This document shows, in pieces, positions 1-5,254 of a stretch of DNA of 5,254 bases. The notes below the pieces were generated by a model, which saw only the letters and a list, made by a program, of their open reading frames with translations, was not told the origin of the DNA and made no database searches. Position 1 is the first letter of the stretch; every line of letters begins with the position of its first letter. Source of the DNA: Pseudomonadota bacterium (lineage in GTDB: Bacteria > Pseudomonadota > Gammaproteobacteria > Xanthomonadales > Xanthomonadaceae). The position numbers and the translations under genes were made by a program. The stretch spans positions 1 through 5,254 of the forward strand of contig JAHWKC010000182.1 in assembly GCA_019348095.1 (NCBI GenBank). Direction: 5' to 3'.

Positions 1-1825
1 CGTGCTGGATGGTGTCGTCGGGGTAGTACAGCATCGCACCGACCGCGCCCACGTCGGGGCGGACTGCCTGGGACACCATCTCCTGGAGCCAGTCGGGCGA
101 GATGACCTCGATATCGTTGTTGACCAGTCCGAGCACCTGTCCGTCGCACTGGCGCGCTGCCCAGTTGTTGATCGCCGAGTAATTGAACGGCGCATCGAAG
201 CGCAGCACCCTGACGTTCTCGCGTTGCTCCAGCTCCGCCAGGTACGCCAGCGCGTCGGGGTCGGACGACTGGTTGTCGACCACCACGATCTCGAAGTCGG
301 GGTAGTCGGTACGGGCCAGGATGCTTTCGACGCACATGCGCAGCAGCTCGACCTTGTCGCGGGTCGGCACGATCAGGCTCACCCTGGGCGGGGGCTCGGG
401 CAGCGGCCAGCGCACGCGGTAGTGGCCGTGCGACAGCTCTTCGGCGCGTGCGTTGGTCTCGCAGCGCACCAGGTGCTCGGCGACCGCGCGCGCGCCCGCC
501 GAGGAGGCGTAGTCCTTGGCGTCGCGCGTCAGCGCGGTGGAGCCGGGGATCGCGCGCCAGTGGTACAGCACCTTTGGAACATGCACGATCTGATCGGCCT
601 GCAGCTTCTCGATACAGCGCAGCAGCAGGTCGTGATCCTGCGCACCCTCAAAGCCCGGTCGCAGCCCGCCCAGGGACCTGACCAGCGCGGTTTCGATTAC
701 CGCAAAGTGGCAGATGTAGTTCTGTGCCCGCAGCAGGTCGGGGTTCCACGCCGGCTTGAAGTTGGGATCGAAGCGCCGGCCGGAGCGATCGATCTTGTCC
801 TCGTCGGAATACACCAGTCGCGCGTCCGGATTCGCCACCAGCGCCTTTGCGACCTCGAACAGTGCGTCCGGTGCGAGTTCGTCGTCGTGGTCCAGAAAGC
901 CGGTGTATTGGCCCTGTGCCCTCTCCAACGCATCGTTGGTGGTCTCGCAGATATGTCCGTGGCGATCGCGCAAGTGCAGTTGGATCCGCCGATCGCGTTC
1001 GGCGTACTCGCGCAGTACGCGTCGCACCGCGCCCGATGACGCGTCATCGGCGATGCACAGCTGCCAATGCACGAACGTCTGCGCCAGCACGCTGTCGATG
1101 CAACGCCGCAGGAATTCCACCGGCGTGTCGTGCACCGGCAGGACGATCGAGATCAACGGCGGATTGGCCATCGCCGCGGCGCGCAAGCGGGCCTGCTCCA
1201 GGCTGGCCGGACCGTAGCTATCGAACAGGGCGATCCAGTGCTGATAGTCGCGGCGATCGCGGCGGAAGCTGGACACGTATCGCTCGATCAGGAGATCGGC
1301 TGCCGCGGCAAAGCCGGACCGCGCGAACCGCCGCGCAAAACCTGCTGCGGCCGGTAGCGTGTCGCCCAGCAAGGTGCAGCCGCTGGCGGCCTGGATGCCA
1401 CGCAGCATCGCCCCTGCCGCGCGCCACGGCGAGATCCGGCTAAACAGCGGCGCCGTCAGGGAGAACCGTGCCCGCCCCACGGTAGGATCAAGGCGCAGCG
1501 TGCGCAGGGTGGCCCTGATCAGCACTACGCAATCCAGCAGCCCGTCCGCGTCCGGCTCCGGCAGGTCGATGCGGGTGGTTTCCGATGCGCCCTCGCCATA
1601 GTCGGGGTACAGGCAAGGCTTGATGATCTGCCCCTCGCTTGGGACCAGCTGCACCGACAGCCGGTACCAGCCCGGTGGCAGCAGCGGGAAGCCGCCGTCG
1701 GGACGCACGTCGAACTGCGGGTCGTCGCCTGTCGACTCATAATCGCCGCGGCCATTGCCCGCCCCCCGCACCAGCAATTGCTGCACCGGGACCAGAGCAA
1801 CGCCGCTGGCTGTTGGGAACCACAT
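1..1825 (-). CDS. Tandem GT2 glycosyltransferase (O-antigen / surface polysaccharide type), C-terminus cut by window edge
   Basis: I translated the minus strand by hand: 608 codons without a stop, running off position 1. Residues 1-220 are an N-terminal region whose first half looks like a beta-sandwich module (PPGWYRL near 50-56, LRLDP at 110-114) that I recognise from the front of large bacterial glycosyltransferases. Residues about 224-450 form a first GT-A domain: LISIVLPVHD at 224-233, ADD at 259-261, the metal/nucleotide-sugar motif DHDD at 312-315, and QDHD at 396-399 in the acceptor/base position. A second GT-A domain starts at VSLIVPT (482-488), with VVDNQSSD around 515-522, YSAINN at 549-554 and NNDIE at 569-573. 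Proteins of this architecture move sugars from activated donors onto a growing surface glycan on the cytoplasmic side. Donor and acceptor cannot be read from sequence. The ATG at 1825 is chosen because AGGTGA sits 5 bases upstream. The frame stays open to a TGA at 1886-1888, but that extension has no better start. I see no convincing promoter upstream. Confidence 0.93.
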   Translation of the reverse strand, partial: MWFPTASGVALVPVQQLLVRGAGNGRGDYESTGDDPQFDVRPDGGFPLLPPGWYRLSVQLVPSEGQIIKPCLYPDYGEGASETTRIDLPEPDADGLLDCVVLIRATLRTLRLDPTVGRARFSLTAPLFSRISPWRAAGAMLRGIQAASGCTLLGDTLPAAAGFARRFARSGFAAAADLLIERYVSSFRRDRRDYQHWIALFDSYGPASLEQARLRAAAMANPPLISIVLPVHDTPVEFLRRCIDSVLAQTFVHWQLCIADDASSGAVRRVLREYAERDRRIQLHLRDRHGHICETTNDALERAQGQYTGFLDHDDELAPDALFEVAKALVANPDARLVYSDEDKIDRSGRRFDPNFKPAWNPDLLRAQNYICHFAVIETALVRSLGGLRPGFEGAQDHDLLLRCIEKLQADQIVHVPKVLYHWRAIPGSTALTRDAKDYASSAGARAVAEHLVRCETNARAEELSHGHYRVRWPLPEPPPRVSLIVPTRDKVELLRMCVESILARTDYPDFEIVVVDNQSSDPDALAYLAELEQRENVRVLRFDAPFNYSAINNWAARQCDGQVLGLVNNDIEVISPDWLQEMVSQAVRPDVGAVGAMLYYPDDTIQH

Positions 1826-1830
1826 CGATA

Positions 1831-1836
1831 TCACCT
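1831..1836 (-). promoter_or_regulatory. Shine-Dalgarno of the glycosyltransferase gene
   Basis: On the minus strand AGGTGA lies 5 bases before the ATG whose first base is 1825. It decides the start of this gene, because the frame is open for another 20 codons upstream without an equally good site. Confidence 0.7.
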
Positions 1837-2066
1837 GCCGTCTGATCGTGTGCCGAGTCAGCAGCAGTAGTGCAAAGACCGTTCCTCAGCTACGCAGCGC
1901 GTCCGCAGTCGGGCCGGCCAGCCCCCCGCAAAGGCTCGCCCGCGTACCTTTTTACTGAATGGTTCAGCCGAACTGTCGGGTCATTGACGCGGCCGCATGT
2001 TTCAGGTCGACCGCGAATGCAGCGCCGACGACATTTTGACGAGCGCGCCCGGCGAGCCGCTACCGA

Positions 2067-3008
2067 TCAGGCGAACCGATCGGTCGCCAGCACCAGCGCG
2101 TCGACGTTTTCGGCCTCAAAGGCCGAATGGCCCGAGGCCGGAGTGATGATCAGCTCGCCCTTGGGCCAGGCTTTCTTCAGGTCCCAGGCATTGGCGACCG
2201 GGCAGACCACGTCGTAACGGCCGTGCACCATGACCCCGGGGATGTCGGCGATCCTGTGTGCGTCGCGCAGCAGTTGATTGTCGCACTCGAAAAAGCCGCC
2301 GTTGACGAAGTAGTGGTTCTCGATGCGCGCGAACGCGAGGGCGAAGTGCGGGTCGGCGTGGCTGCTGGCGAAATCCTCGTCGATATGCAGGAAGCTGGTC
2401 GCACCTTCCCAGACGCTCCACGCGCGCGCGGCGTCCAGGCGCGTGGCCTCGTCCTCGGAGGTCAGGCGACGATGGAACGCGTCGATCAGGTCGTGGCGCT
2501 CGTCCTCGGGAATTGCACTAATGTAATGCTCCCAGGCGTCGGGGAACAGGCGTGAGGCGCCCTCCTGGTAGAACCACTCCAGCTCCCAACGGCGCAACAT
2601 GAATATCCCGCGCAGCACCAACTCGGTGACGCGTTCCGGATGCGTCTGCGCGTAGGCCAGCGCCAGGGTCGAACCCCACGAGCCGCCGAACACCTGCCAA
2701 CGACCGATTCCCAGCGTTTCGCGCAGCGTTTCTATGTCGGCGACCAGGTGCCAGGTGGTGTTGTCGACCAGATCCGCGTGCGGGGTCGAGCGCCCGCTGC
2801 CGCGCTGGTCGAACAGCACGATGCGGTACTTGGCCGGGTCGTGGAAACGCCGCATCTTGCCGTTGCAGCCGCCGCCGGGACCGCCGTGCAGCAGCACCAC
2901 CGGCTTGCCGTCGGGGTTGCCGGACTGCTCGTAATAGAGCGTGTGGCGGTCGTCGACCTTCAGCAGGCCGGTGTCGTAGGGCTGGATTTCGGGATAGAGC
3001 GTGCGCAT
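2067..3008 (-). CDS. pip: Proline iminopeptidase (prolyl aminopeptidase), alpha/beta hydrolase, peptidase family S33
   Basis: Cytoplasmic serine exopeptidase that removes N-terminal proline from peptides and so serves peptide turnover. The protein is complete at 313 residues. Visible landmarks are the oxyanion-hole motif HGGPGGG (41-47), DQRGSGRS (67-74), the nucleophile elbow GGSWGS with Ser110, GRYD with Asp266, and SGHS with His294. From memory, Ser110/Asp266/His294 and the 313-residue length are exactly those of the crystallised Xanthomonas campestris enzyme. Glu201 (WEGA) and Glu230 (RIENHYF) lie in the cap region where family members bind the substrate's free amino end. The start at 3008 has AGGAG 5 bases upstream. 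A weak -10-like TACACT (minus strand, 3036-3041) lies just upstream without a good -35. prmC lies 232 bases upstream on the same strand with a REPIN between them, so co-transcription is possible but not shown. I see no clear terminator after the stop. Confidence 0.98.
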   Translation of the reverse strand: MRTLYPEIQPYDTGLLKVDDRHTLYYEQSGNPDGKPVVLLHGGPGGGCNGKMRRFHDPAKYRIVLFDQRGSGRSTPHADLVDNTTWHLVADIETLRETLGIGRWQVFGGSWGSTLALAYAQTHPERVTELVLRGIFMLRRWELEWFYQEGASRLFPDAWEHYISAIPEDERHDLIDAFHRRLTSEDEATRLDAARAWSVWEGATSFLHIDEDFASSHADPHFALAFARIENHYFVNGGFFECDNQLLRDAHRIADIPGVMVHGRYDVVCPVANAWDLKKAWPKGELIITPASGHSAFEAENVDALVLATDRFA

Positions 3009-3013
3009 GCGGA

Positions 3014-3018
3014 CTCCT
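3014..3018 (-). promoter_or_regulatory. Shine-Dalgarno of pip
   Basis: AGGAG on the minus strand, with a 5-base spacer to the ATG at 3006-3008. It is a near-consensus site and fixes the pip start. Confidence 0.8.
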
Positions 3019-3095
3019 GCGGAAGCATTGGCTCAAGTGTAGCGAGGGGTGCCGTGGCGGGCAGCCGCGGCGGCCGCTGCACCGGGTTGCGGCGC

Positions 3096-3168
3096 GCAGC
3101 CGAGCAAGCTCGGCTCTACGCTTGCCGGACCAGCCGTGCCTTTCGTAGAGCGGAGCTCGCTCCGCTGC
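3096..3168. repeat. REPIN-like inverted pair of GTAG-headed REP hairpins
   Basis: Two 25-base units face each other with 23 bases between them. Unit A is 3096-3120, read on the minus strand; unit B is 3144-3168, read on the plus strand. Each reads CGTAG followed by an 8-bp perfect stem, a 2-base loop, the returning stem, and GC. The stems are AGCCGAGC/GCTCGGCT (3098-3105 with 3108-3115) and AGCGGAGC/GCTCCGCT (3149-3156 with 3159-3166). The units match at 22 of 25 bases. Two of the three differences are paired with each other in the stem (C-G against G-C), and the third is in the loop. The GTAG head plus hairpin is the form known for REP elements of Stenotrophomonas and relatives, which are mobilised by RAYT (Y1 transposase-like) proteins encoded elsewhere. 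It lies between prmC and pip, where such hairpins may stabilise or attenuate a transcript. Neither hairpin has a following U-run, so I do not call a terminator. Confidence 0.8.
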
Positions 3169-3240
3169 AGCTACGCGACCTGCGAGCTCAATCCAGCAGG
3201 CTCCAGGTGTCACGGGCATTCCGCACTCCACAGCACGGTG

Positions 3241-4065
3241 TCATGGCCGCCGTCGGCCCGAAGTGATGCGCTCGCGCTGCTCCAGGTCGCGGTCGGTCCG
3301 GATATCGATCAAGCCGGCCGCGTCCAGCAGCGCACGTACCGCCGCGCCCTGCTCCCAGCCATGCTCGATCAGCAGCCAACCGCCGGGCACCAGGTGCGCC
3401 GGTGCCCCGCGGCTGATCGTGCGGATCGCGTCGAGCCCGTCGGTGCCCGAGGCCAGTGCTGTACGCGGTTCATGCCGCAGGTCGCCCTCGCGCAGATGCG
3501 CGTCGGCCTCGGCGATGTAGGGCGGATTGCTGGCGATCAGCTCGAAGCACTCACCGGCCAATGGCGTGAGCCAGTCGCCGTGACGCAGCTCGATGTTGCT
3601 CGCGCCCAGGGAACGCGCGTTGTCGCGGGCGATCGCCAGGGCGGCGCGGCTGGCGTCGGTCGCGACCACCCGCGCGGCCGGCCGCTCGAGCGCCAGCGCC
3701 AGCGCGATGGCGCCGCTGCCGGTTCCCAGATCGGCCACCCGCGGCCTGGCGCCCTCCGGCAGTCGCGCCAGCGCCAGCTCCACCAGAAGTTCGGTCTCGG
3801 CCCGCGGGATCAGCGTGGCCGGCGTGACCTGCAACTCGAAGCGCCAGAAACCGCGGCGGCCGGTCAGGTAGGCCACCGGCTCGCCGGCGATGCGCCGGGC
3901 GAGCAAGTCCTCGAACTTGGCCTGCGCCGCCTCCGGCATCGACTCGTCGCCATGCGCGAACAGCCAGCTGCGAGGCCGCTGCAGCGCGTGGCCGAGCAGC
4001 AGCTCGGCATCGGCGCGGTCGATCCGCTCGCGCGCCGCGCGTAGCACTGCATCTATCCGGATCAT
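3241..4065 (-). CDS. prmC: Peptide chain release factor N5-glutamine methyltransferase
   Basis: SAM-dependent methyltransferase (PrmC/HemK family) that methylates the glutamine of the GGQ loop in release factors RF1 and RF2, tuning translation termination. From the chosen ATG at 4065 the protein has 274 residues, the usual family length. Residues 1-75 are the helical N-terminal release-factor-binding domain, ending in GEPVAYLTG (61-69). The linker [15 protein letters not shown] (81-95) follows. The SAM-binding glycine loop is DLGTGSGAI (112-120), an acidic residue sits at Asp137 in ATDAS, and the signature NPPY is at 180-183, where the substrate glutamine is held. EPRTAL (199-204) and [10 protein letters not shown] (231-240) are also family features. 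The frame can be extended upstream to an ATG at 4155, but the extra 30 residues are Ala/Gly-rich and unlike the family. Upstream of 4065 there is only a moderate purine stretch (AGGGTGG, about 10 bases away). Its usual partner prfA is not in the window. Confidence 0.97.
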   Translation of the reverse strand: MIRIDAVLRAARERIDRADAELLLGHALQRPRSWLFAHGDESMPEAAQAKFEDLLARRIAGEPVAYLTGRRGFWRFELQVTPATLIPRAETELLVELALARLPEGARPRVADLGTGSGAIALALALERPAARVVATDASRAALAIARDNARSLGASNIELRHGDWLTPLAGECFELIASNPPYIAEADAHLREGDLRHEPRTALASGTDGLDAIRTISRGAPAHLVPGGWLLIEHGWEQGAAVRALLDAAGLIDIRTDRDLEQRERITSGRRRP

Positions 4066-4202
4066 TGCGCCGCGGCCACCCTGTGCGAATCCCGATGCGG
4101 CGCCTGCCGCATCAGCGCGCATCCTACCCGGGGAGGCCGCGGCCGGCGAGGCCACTCCTGCGAGGACACAAGCCTCACCCGTGGCGCTGCATCATCGAAT
4201 GC
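4066..4202. other. Divergent spacer between prmC and the mosaic reading frame
   Basis: A 137-base GC-rich gap between two diverging starts, so any promoters for prmC (leftward) and the plus-strand gene (rightward) should be here. I find no convincing -35/-10 pair on either strand. It holds a GGCCGCGGCC palindrome at 4135-4144, which is unremarkable at this base composition. The plus-strand ATG at 4203 has no clear Shine-Dalgarno; GAGGA near 4161-4165 is too far away. Confidence 0.4.
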
Positions 4203-4454
4203 ATGCGATCCCTACGAAACGCACTGGCCGGCTCGACGCTGGCGGTGGCGGCCGTGTTCACCACCGGCTGCGAAAGCCTGCTGTTCGGCTTCGCCAACCG
4301 CGGACTGGAGCCGCCCGAGACCACCGTCGCCTACGCACCCGAACTCGGGCTGTCGCTGGATGTCTACCGGCCGCCACGCGCGGGCGCCGGTACTTCGCCG
4401 GTCGTGGTGTTCTTCTACGGCGGCGGCTGGCAGCGCGGCGAGCGCGGGCAGTAC
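4203..4454 (+). pseudogene. Alpha/beta hydrolase (esterase-like) lipoprotein, N-terminal stump
   Basis: The first 84 residues of the mosaic frame. A basic N-terminus, a hydrophobic stretch and TTGC ending at Cys23 suggest export and lipidation, though the -3 position is Thr rather than the usual Leu. CESLLFGFANRG and LSLDVYRPP then lead to VVVFFYGGGWQRGERGQY (67-84). The YGGGW corresponds to the HGGG-type oxyanion hole of carboxylesterase/BD-FAE-like hydrolases. Family members continue for roughly 200 more residues, with GxSxG, Asp and His. All of that is absent, because the sequence switches to SerC at about residue 85. Family name is by recognition of pattern, and substrate is unknown. Confidence 0.72.
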
Positions 4455-5254
4455 CCGGTCGGGGTGAGCGTGGTGATCGTGCGGCGCGAGCTGCTCGAGC
4501 GCGCCGGGCAGCCGCGCGCGGAGATCTTCAACTATGCCGCGCACGTCAGGGGCGAGTCGATGCTCAACACGCCGCCAACGTGGAACTGGTACCTGGCCGG
4601 GCTGGTGTTCAAGTGGATGTTGGCCGAGGGCGGCGTGACCGAATTCGCGCGGCGCAACGCGCGCAAATCCAAGCTGCTGTACGACGTGATCGACGGCTCC
4701 GGCGGCTTTTATCGCAACGAGGTGGCGGTGGCGGTGCGCTCGCGCATGAACGTGCCGTTCTTCCTGTGCGATGACGCGCTCGATAAGCCGTTCCTCGCGG
4801 AGGCCAAGGAGGCCGGGCTGATCTCCCTCAAGGGCCACCGCGCGCTCGGCGGCATGCGCGCCTCGATCGCGATGGCGGATGATGTGGAGCCCGTGCCGGG
4901 AGTCATGCCCGTGAAAACTGTCGCGACGGTCATCGGAGTGCTGGCGATCGCGTATGCGCTCGCATCCGCATGGCTCGCATGGCGTCAGCGCGATCTCATC
5001 TACTACCCGCAGTACACCCGCGTCCCGGCATCCGAAACGGATTTCGCGCTCGAGCGGGGCGACGCGATGCTGCGCGGCTGGCGCGTCAATCCCGGGCAGC
5101 GCGATGCGATCGTCTATTTCGGTGGAAACGCGGAATCCATCGAAACGATGGCGCCCTGGCTCGCCGCCTGGTTTCCCGATCGCACGAGTTATCTGCTCGC
5201 GTACCGCGGTTACGGTGCGAGCGACGGGCGCCCGAGCGAAACCGCGCTTACGCG
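4203..5254 (+). CDS. Three-part in-frame mosaic: hydrolase lipoprotein N-terminus / SerC C-terminal part / second alpha/beta hydrolase (runs off right edge)
   Basis: One frame, checked codon by codon, is open for 350 codons from the ATG at 4203 to the window end. Residues 1-84 resemble an esterase-like alpha/beta hydrolase with a lipoprotein signal (hydrophobic 7-19, TTGC with Cys23) and an oxyanion-type YGGGW (72-76). Residues 85-222 are SerC sequence. Residues 223-236 fit none of the three families. From 237 a hydrophobic helix (about 237-258) leads into a second alpha/beta hydrolase with YFGGNAE (305-311) and YRGYGASDGRPSE (334-346). No known protein has this order. The first hydrolase lacks its Ser/Asp/His triad, SerC lacks its first half, and the second hydrolase is cut by the window edge before its nucleophile. 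An automatic caller would give this one gene with a misleading product name. The sub-entries below describe the parts. It may be a genuine rearrangement or a chimeric contig. I am sure of the open frame and unsure that it exists in a cell. Confidence 0.75.
   Translation, partial: MRSLRNALAGSTLAVAAVFTTGCESLLFGFANRGLEPPETTVAYAPELGLSLDVYRPPRAGAGTSPVVVFFYGGGWQRGERGQYPVGVSVVIVRRELLERAGQPRAEIFNYAAHVRGESMLNTPPTWNWYLAGLVFKWMLAEGGVTEFARRNARKSKLLYDVIDGSGGFYRNEVAVAVRSRMNVPFFLCDDALDKPFLAEAKEAGLISLKGHRALGGMRASIAMADDVEPVPGVMPVKTVATVIGVLAIAYALASAWLAWRQRDLIYYPQYTRVPASETDFALERGDAMLRGWRVNPGQRDAIVYFGGNAESIETMAPWLAAWFPDRTSYLLAYRGYGASDGRPSETALT
4455..4868 (+). pseudogene. serC: Phosphoserine aminotransferase, internal-to-C-terminal fragment
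   Basis: Residues 85-222 of the mosaic (138 residues) align by eye along their whole length with the C-terminal part of SerC, the PLP enzyme that makes 3-phosphoserine in serine synthesis and also serves pyridoxal phosphate synthesis. Landmarks are PVGVSVVIVRRELL (85-98), LNTPPTWNWYLAGLVFKWM (121-139), LLYDVIDGSGGFYRN (159-173), SRMNVPF (180-186) and KGHRALGGMRASI (210-222). In intact SerC the PLP-binding lysine lies in a short AQKN motif immediately before GPVG, so the fragment begins just past it and cannot bind PLP covalently. It also lacks the end of the protein: after RASI one expects YNAMP and a final helix, but the sequence reads AMADD. The whole first half (about 200 residues) is missing. 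It is a non-functional piece joined at both ends to other genes. Confidence 0.88.
4898..4902 (+). promoter_or_regulatory. Shine-Dalgarno inside the mosaic frame, before a GTG start
   Basis: GGGAG lies 8 bases before the GTG at 4911, whose first codons (VKT) open a hydrophobic helix. This suggests the downstream hydrolase had its own start. The nearby ATG at 4905 is only 2 bases from the GGGAG and is less likely to be used. Confidence 0.5.
4911..5254 (+). CDS. Membrane-anchored alpha/beta hydrolase (YfhR/ABHD13-like), N-terminal part, cut by window edge
   Basis: From the GTG at 4911 the protein begins with an uncleaved-looking hydrophobic helix (VATVIGVLAIAYALASAWLAW), then RQRDLIYYPQYTR, a beta-strand-rich stretch, YFGGNAE (the HGNA-type oxyanion region; mosaic residues 305-311) and AYRGYGASDGRPSE (333-346). 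This order matches single-helix-anchored hydrolases of the ABHD13/BEM46/YfhR type, whose nucleophile GxSxG comes shortly afterwards and lies outside the window. Substrate is unknown. Leucine codons are mostly CTC (6 CTC, 3 CTG, 1 CTT), unlike the CTG-dominated stump at 4203-4454 (7 CTG, 1 CTC, 1 CTA), so this piece may come from another locus or genome. The frame is continuous with the SerC fragment upstream, so the start at 4911 is my choice from the Shine-Dalgarno and the helix, not forced by a stop. Confidence 0.72.
   Translation, partial: MKTVATVIGVLAIAYALASAWLAWRQRDLIYYPQYTRVPASETDFALERGDAMLRGWRVNPGQRDAIVYFGGNAESIETMAPWLAAWFPDRTSYLLAYRGYGASDGRPSETALT

Noticed and set aside
2..1039. Long plus-strand open frame of 345 codons opposite the glycosyltransferase
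   Set aside because: It is codon-aligned with the minus-strand glycosyltransferase, whose translation shows clear GT2 motifs. Its own translation has no recognisable domain, and it is a usual shadow in GC-rich DNA.
1826..1885. 20-codon N-terminal extension of the glycosyltransferase frame
   Set aside because: It has no better start codon, and the AGGTGA 5 bases before 1825 supports the shorter form.
3036..3041. TACACT on the minus strand as a pip -10 box
   Set aside because: It matches 4 of 6 bases, but the region 17 bases upstream (CTGCCC) is a poor -35, so I do not list it as a promoter.
3096..3168. REPIN hairpins as an intrinsic terminator for prmC
   Set aside because: The stems are strong, but no run of T follows either one on the minus strand, so intrinsic termination is not supported.
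3049..4044. Plus-strand open frame of 331 codons opposite prmC
   Set aside because: It is antisense to a clear PrmC. The translation shows no domain and is rich in Arg/Gln/Ala, as expected for a shadow.
4066..4155. 30-residue N-terminal extension of PrmC starting at 4155
   Set aside because: The extra residues are Ala/Gly/Arg-rich and unlike PrmC. The start at 4065 gives the normal family length and N-terminal helix.
4212..4838. Minus-strand open frame of 208 codons opposite the mosaic
   Set aside because: It covers the SerC and hydrolase segments in reverse. It has no recognisable family, while the plus frame gives strong SerC motifs.
1..5254. CRISPR array, tRNA, rRNA, transposase or toxin-antitoxin pair
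   Set aside because: I saw no regularly spaced direct repeats, cloverleaf-like segment, transposase motif or paired small genes on either strand.

Overview
The window is GC-rich (roughly 65-80% in the stretches I counted by hand). It looks like a gammaproteobacterium of the Xanthomonadaceae type (Xanthomonas, Stenotrophomonas, Lysobacter or Luteimonas). Two things support this. The proline iminopeptidase has the length and catalytic residue numbering of the Xanthomonas enzyme, and an inverted pair of GTAG-headed hairpins matches the REP elements typical of this family. The assignment is an inference from pattern recognition; no search was run.

Layout. (a) 1-1825, minus strand: the N-terminal 608 residues of a large tandem family-2 glycosyltransferase of the O-antigen/surface-polysaccharide type, running off the left edge. 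(b) 1826-2066: a 241-base spacer. (c) 2067-3008, minus: complete pip, proline iminopeptidase. (d) 3009-3240: a 232-base spacer holding a REPIN-like pair of hairpins (3096-3168) with a compensatory base change between the two copies. (e) 3241-4065, minus: complete prmC/hemK, the release-factor glutamine methyltransferase. (f) 4066-4202: a 137-base divergent spacer. (g) 4203 to the right edge, plus: one uninterrupted reading frame of at least 350 codons that is a three-part mosaic.

The mosaic is the item to look at. Residues 1-84 are the start of a lipoprotein-type alpha/beta hydrolase. Residues 85-222 are the C-terminal part of phosphoserine aminotransferase (SerC), beginning just after the point where its PLP-binding lysine should be. 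From about residue 223, and certainly from 237, the frame is a second, membrane-anchored alpha/beta hydrolase with a different leucine codon preference and its own Shine-Dalgarno and GTG start. Both joints are in frame. Neither the first hydrolase nor SerC can be catalytically complete. It is either a genomic rearrangement that left two gene stumps fused to a live gene, or an assembly or amplification chimera. The sequence alone does not decide between these, and I lean towards chimera or decay rather than a new functional fusion.

The other genes are ordinary and mostly independent: cell-surface glycan synthesis, peptide turnover and translation termination. prmC and pip lie on the same strand and could share a transcript through the REPIN.
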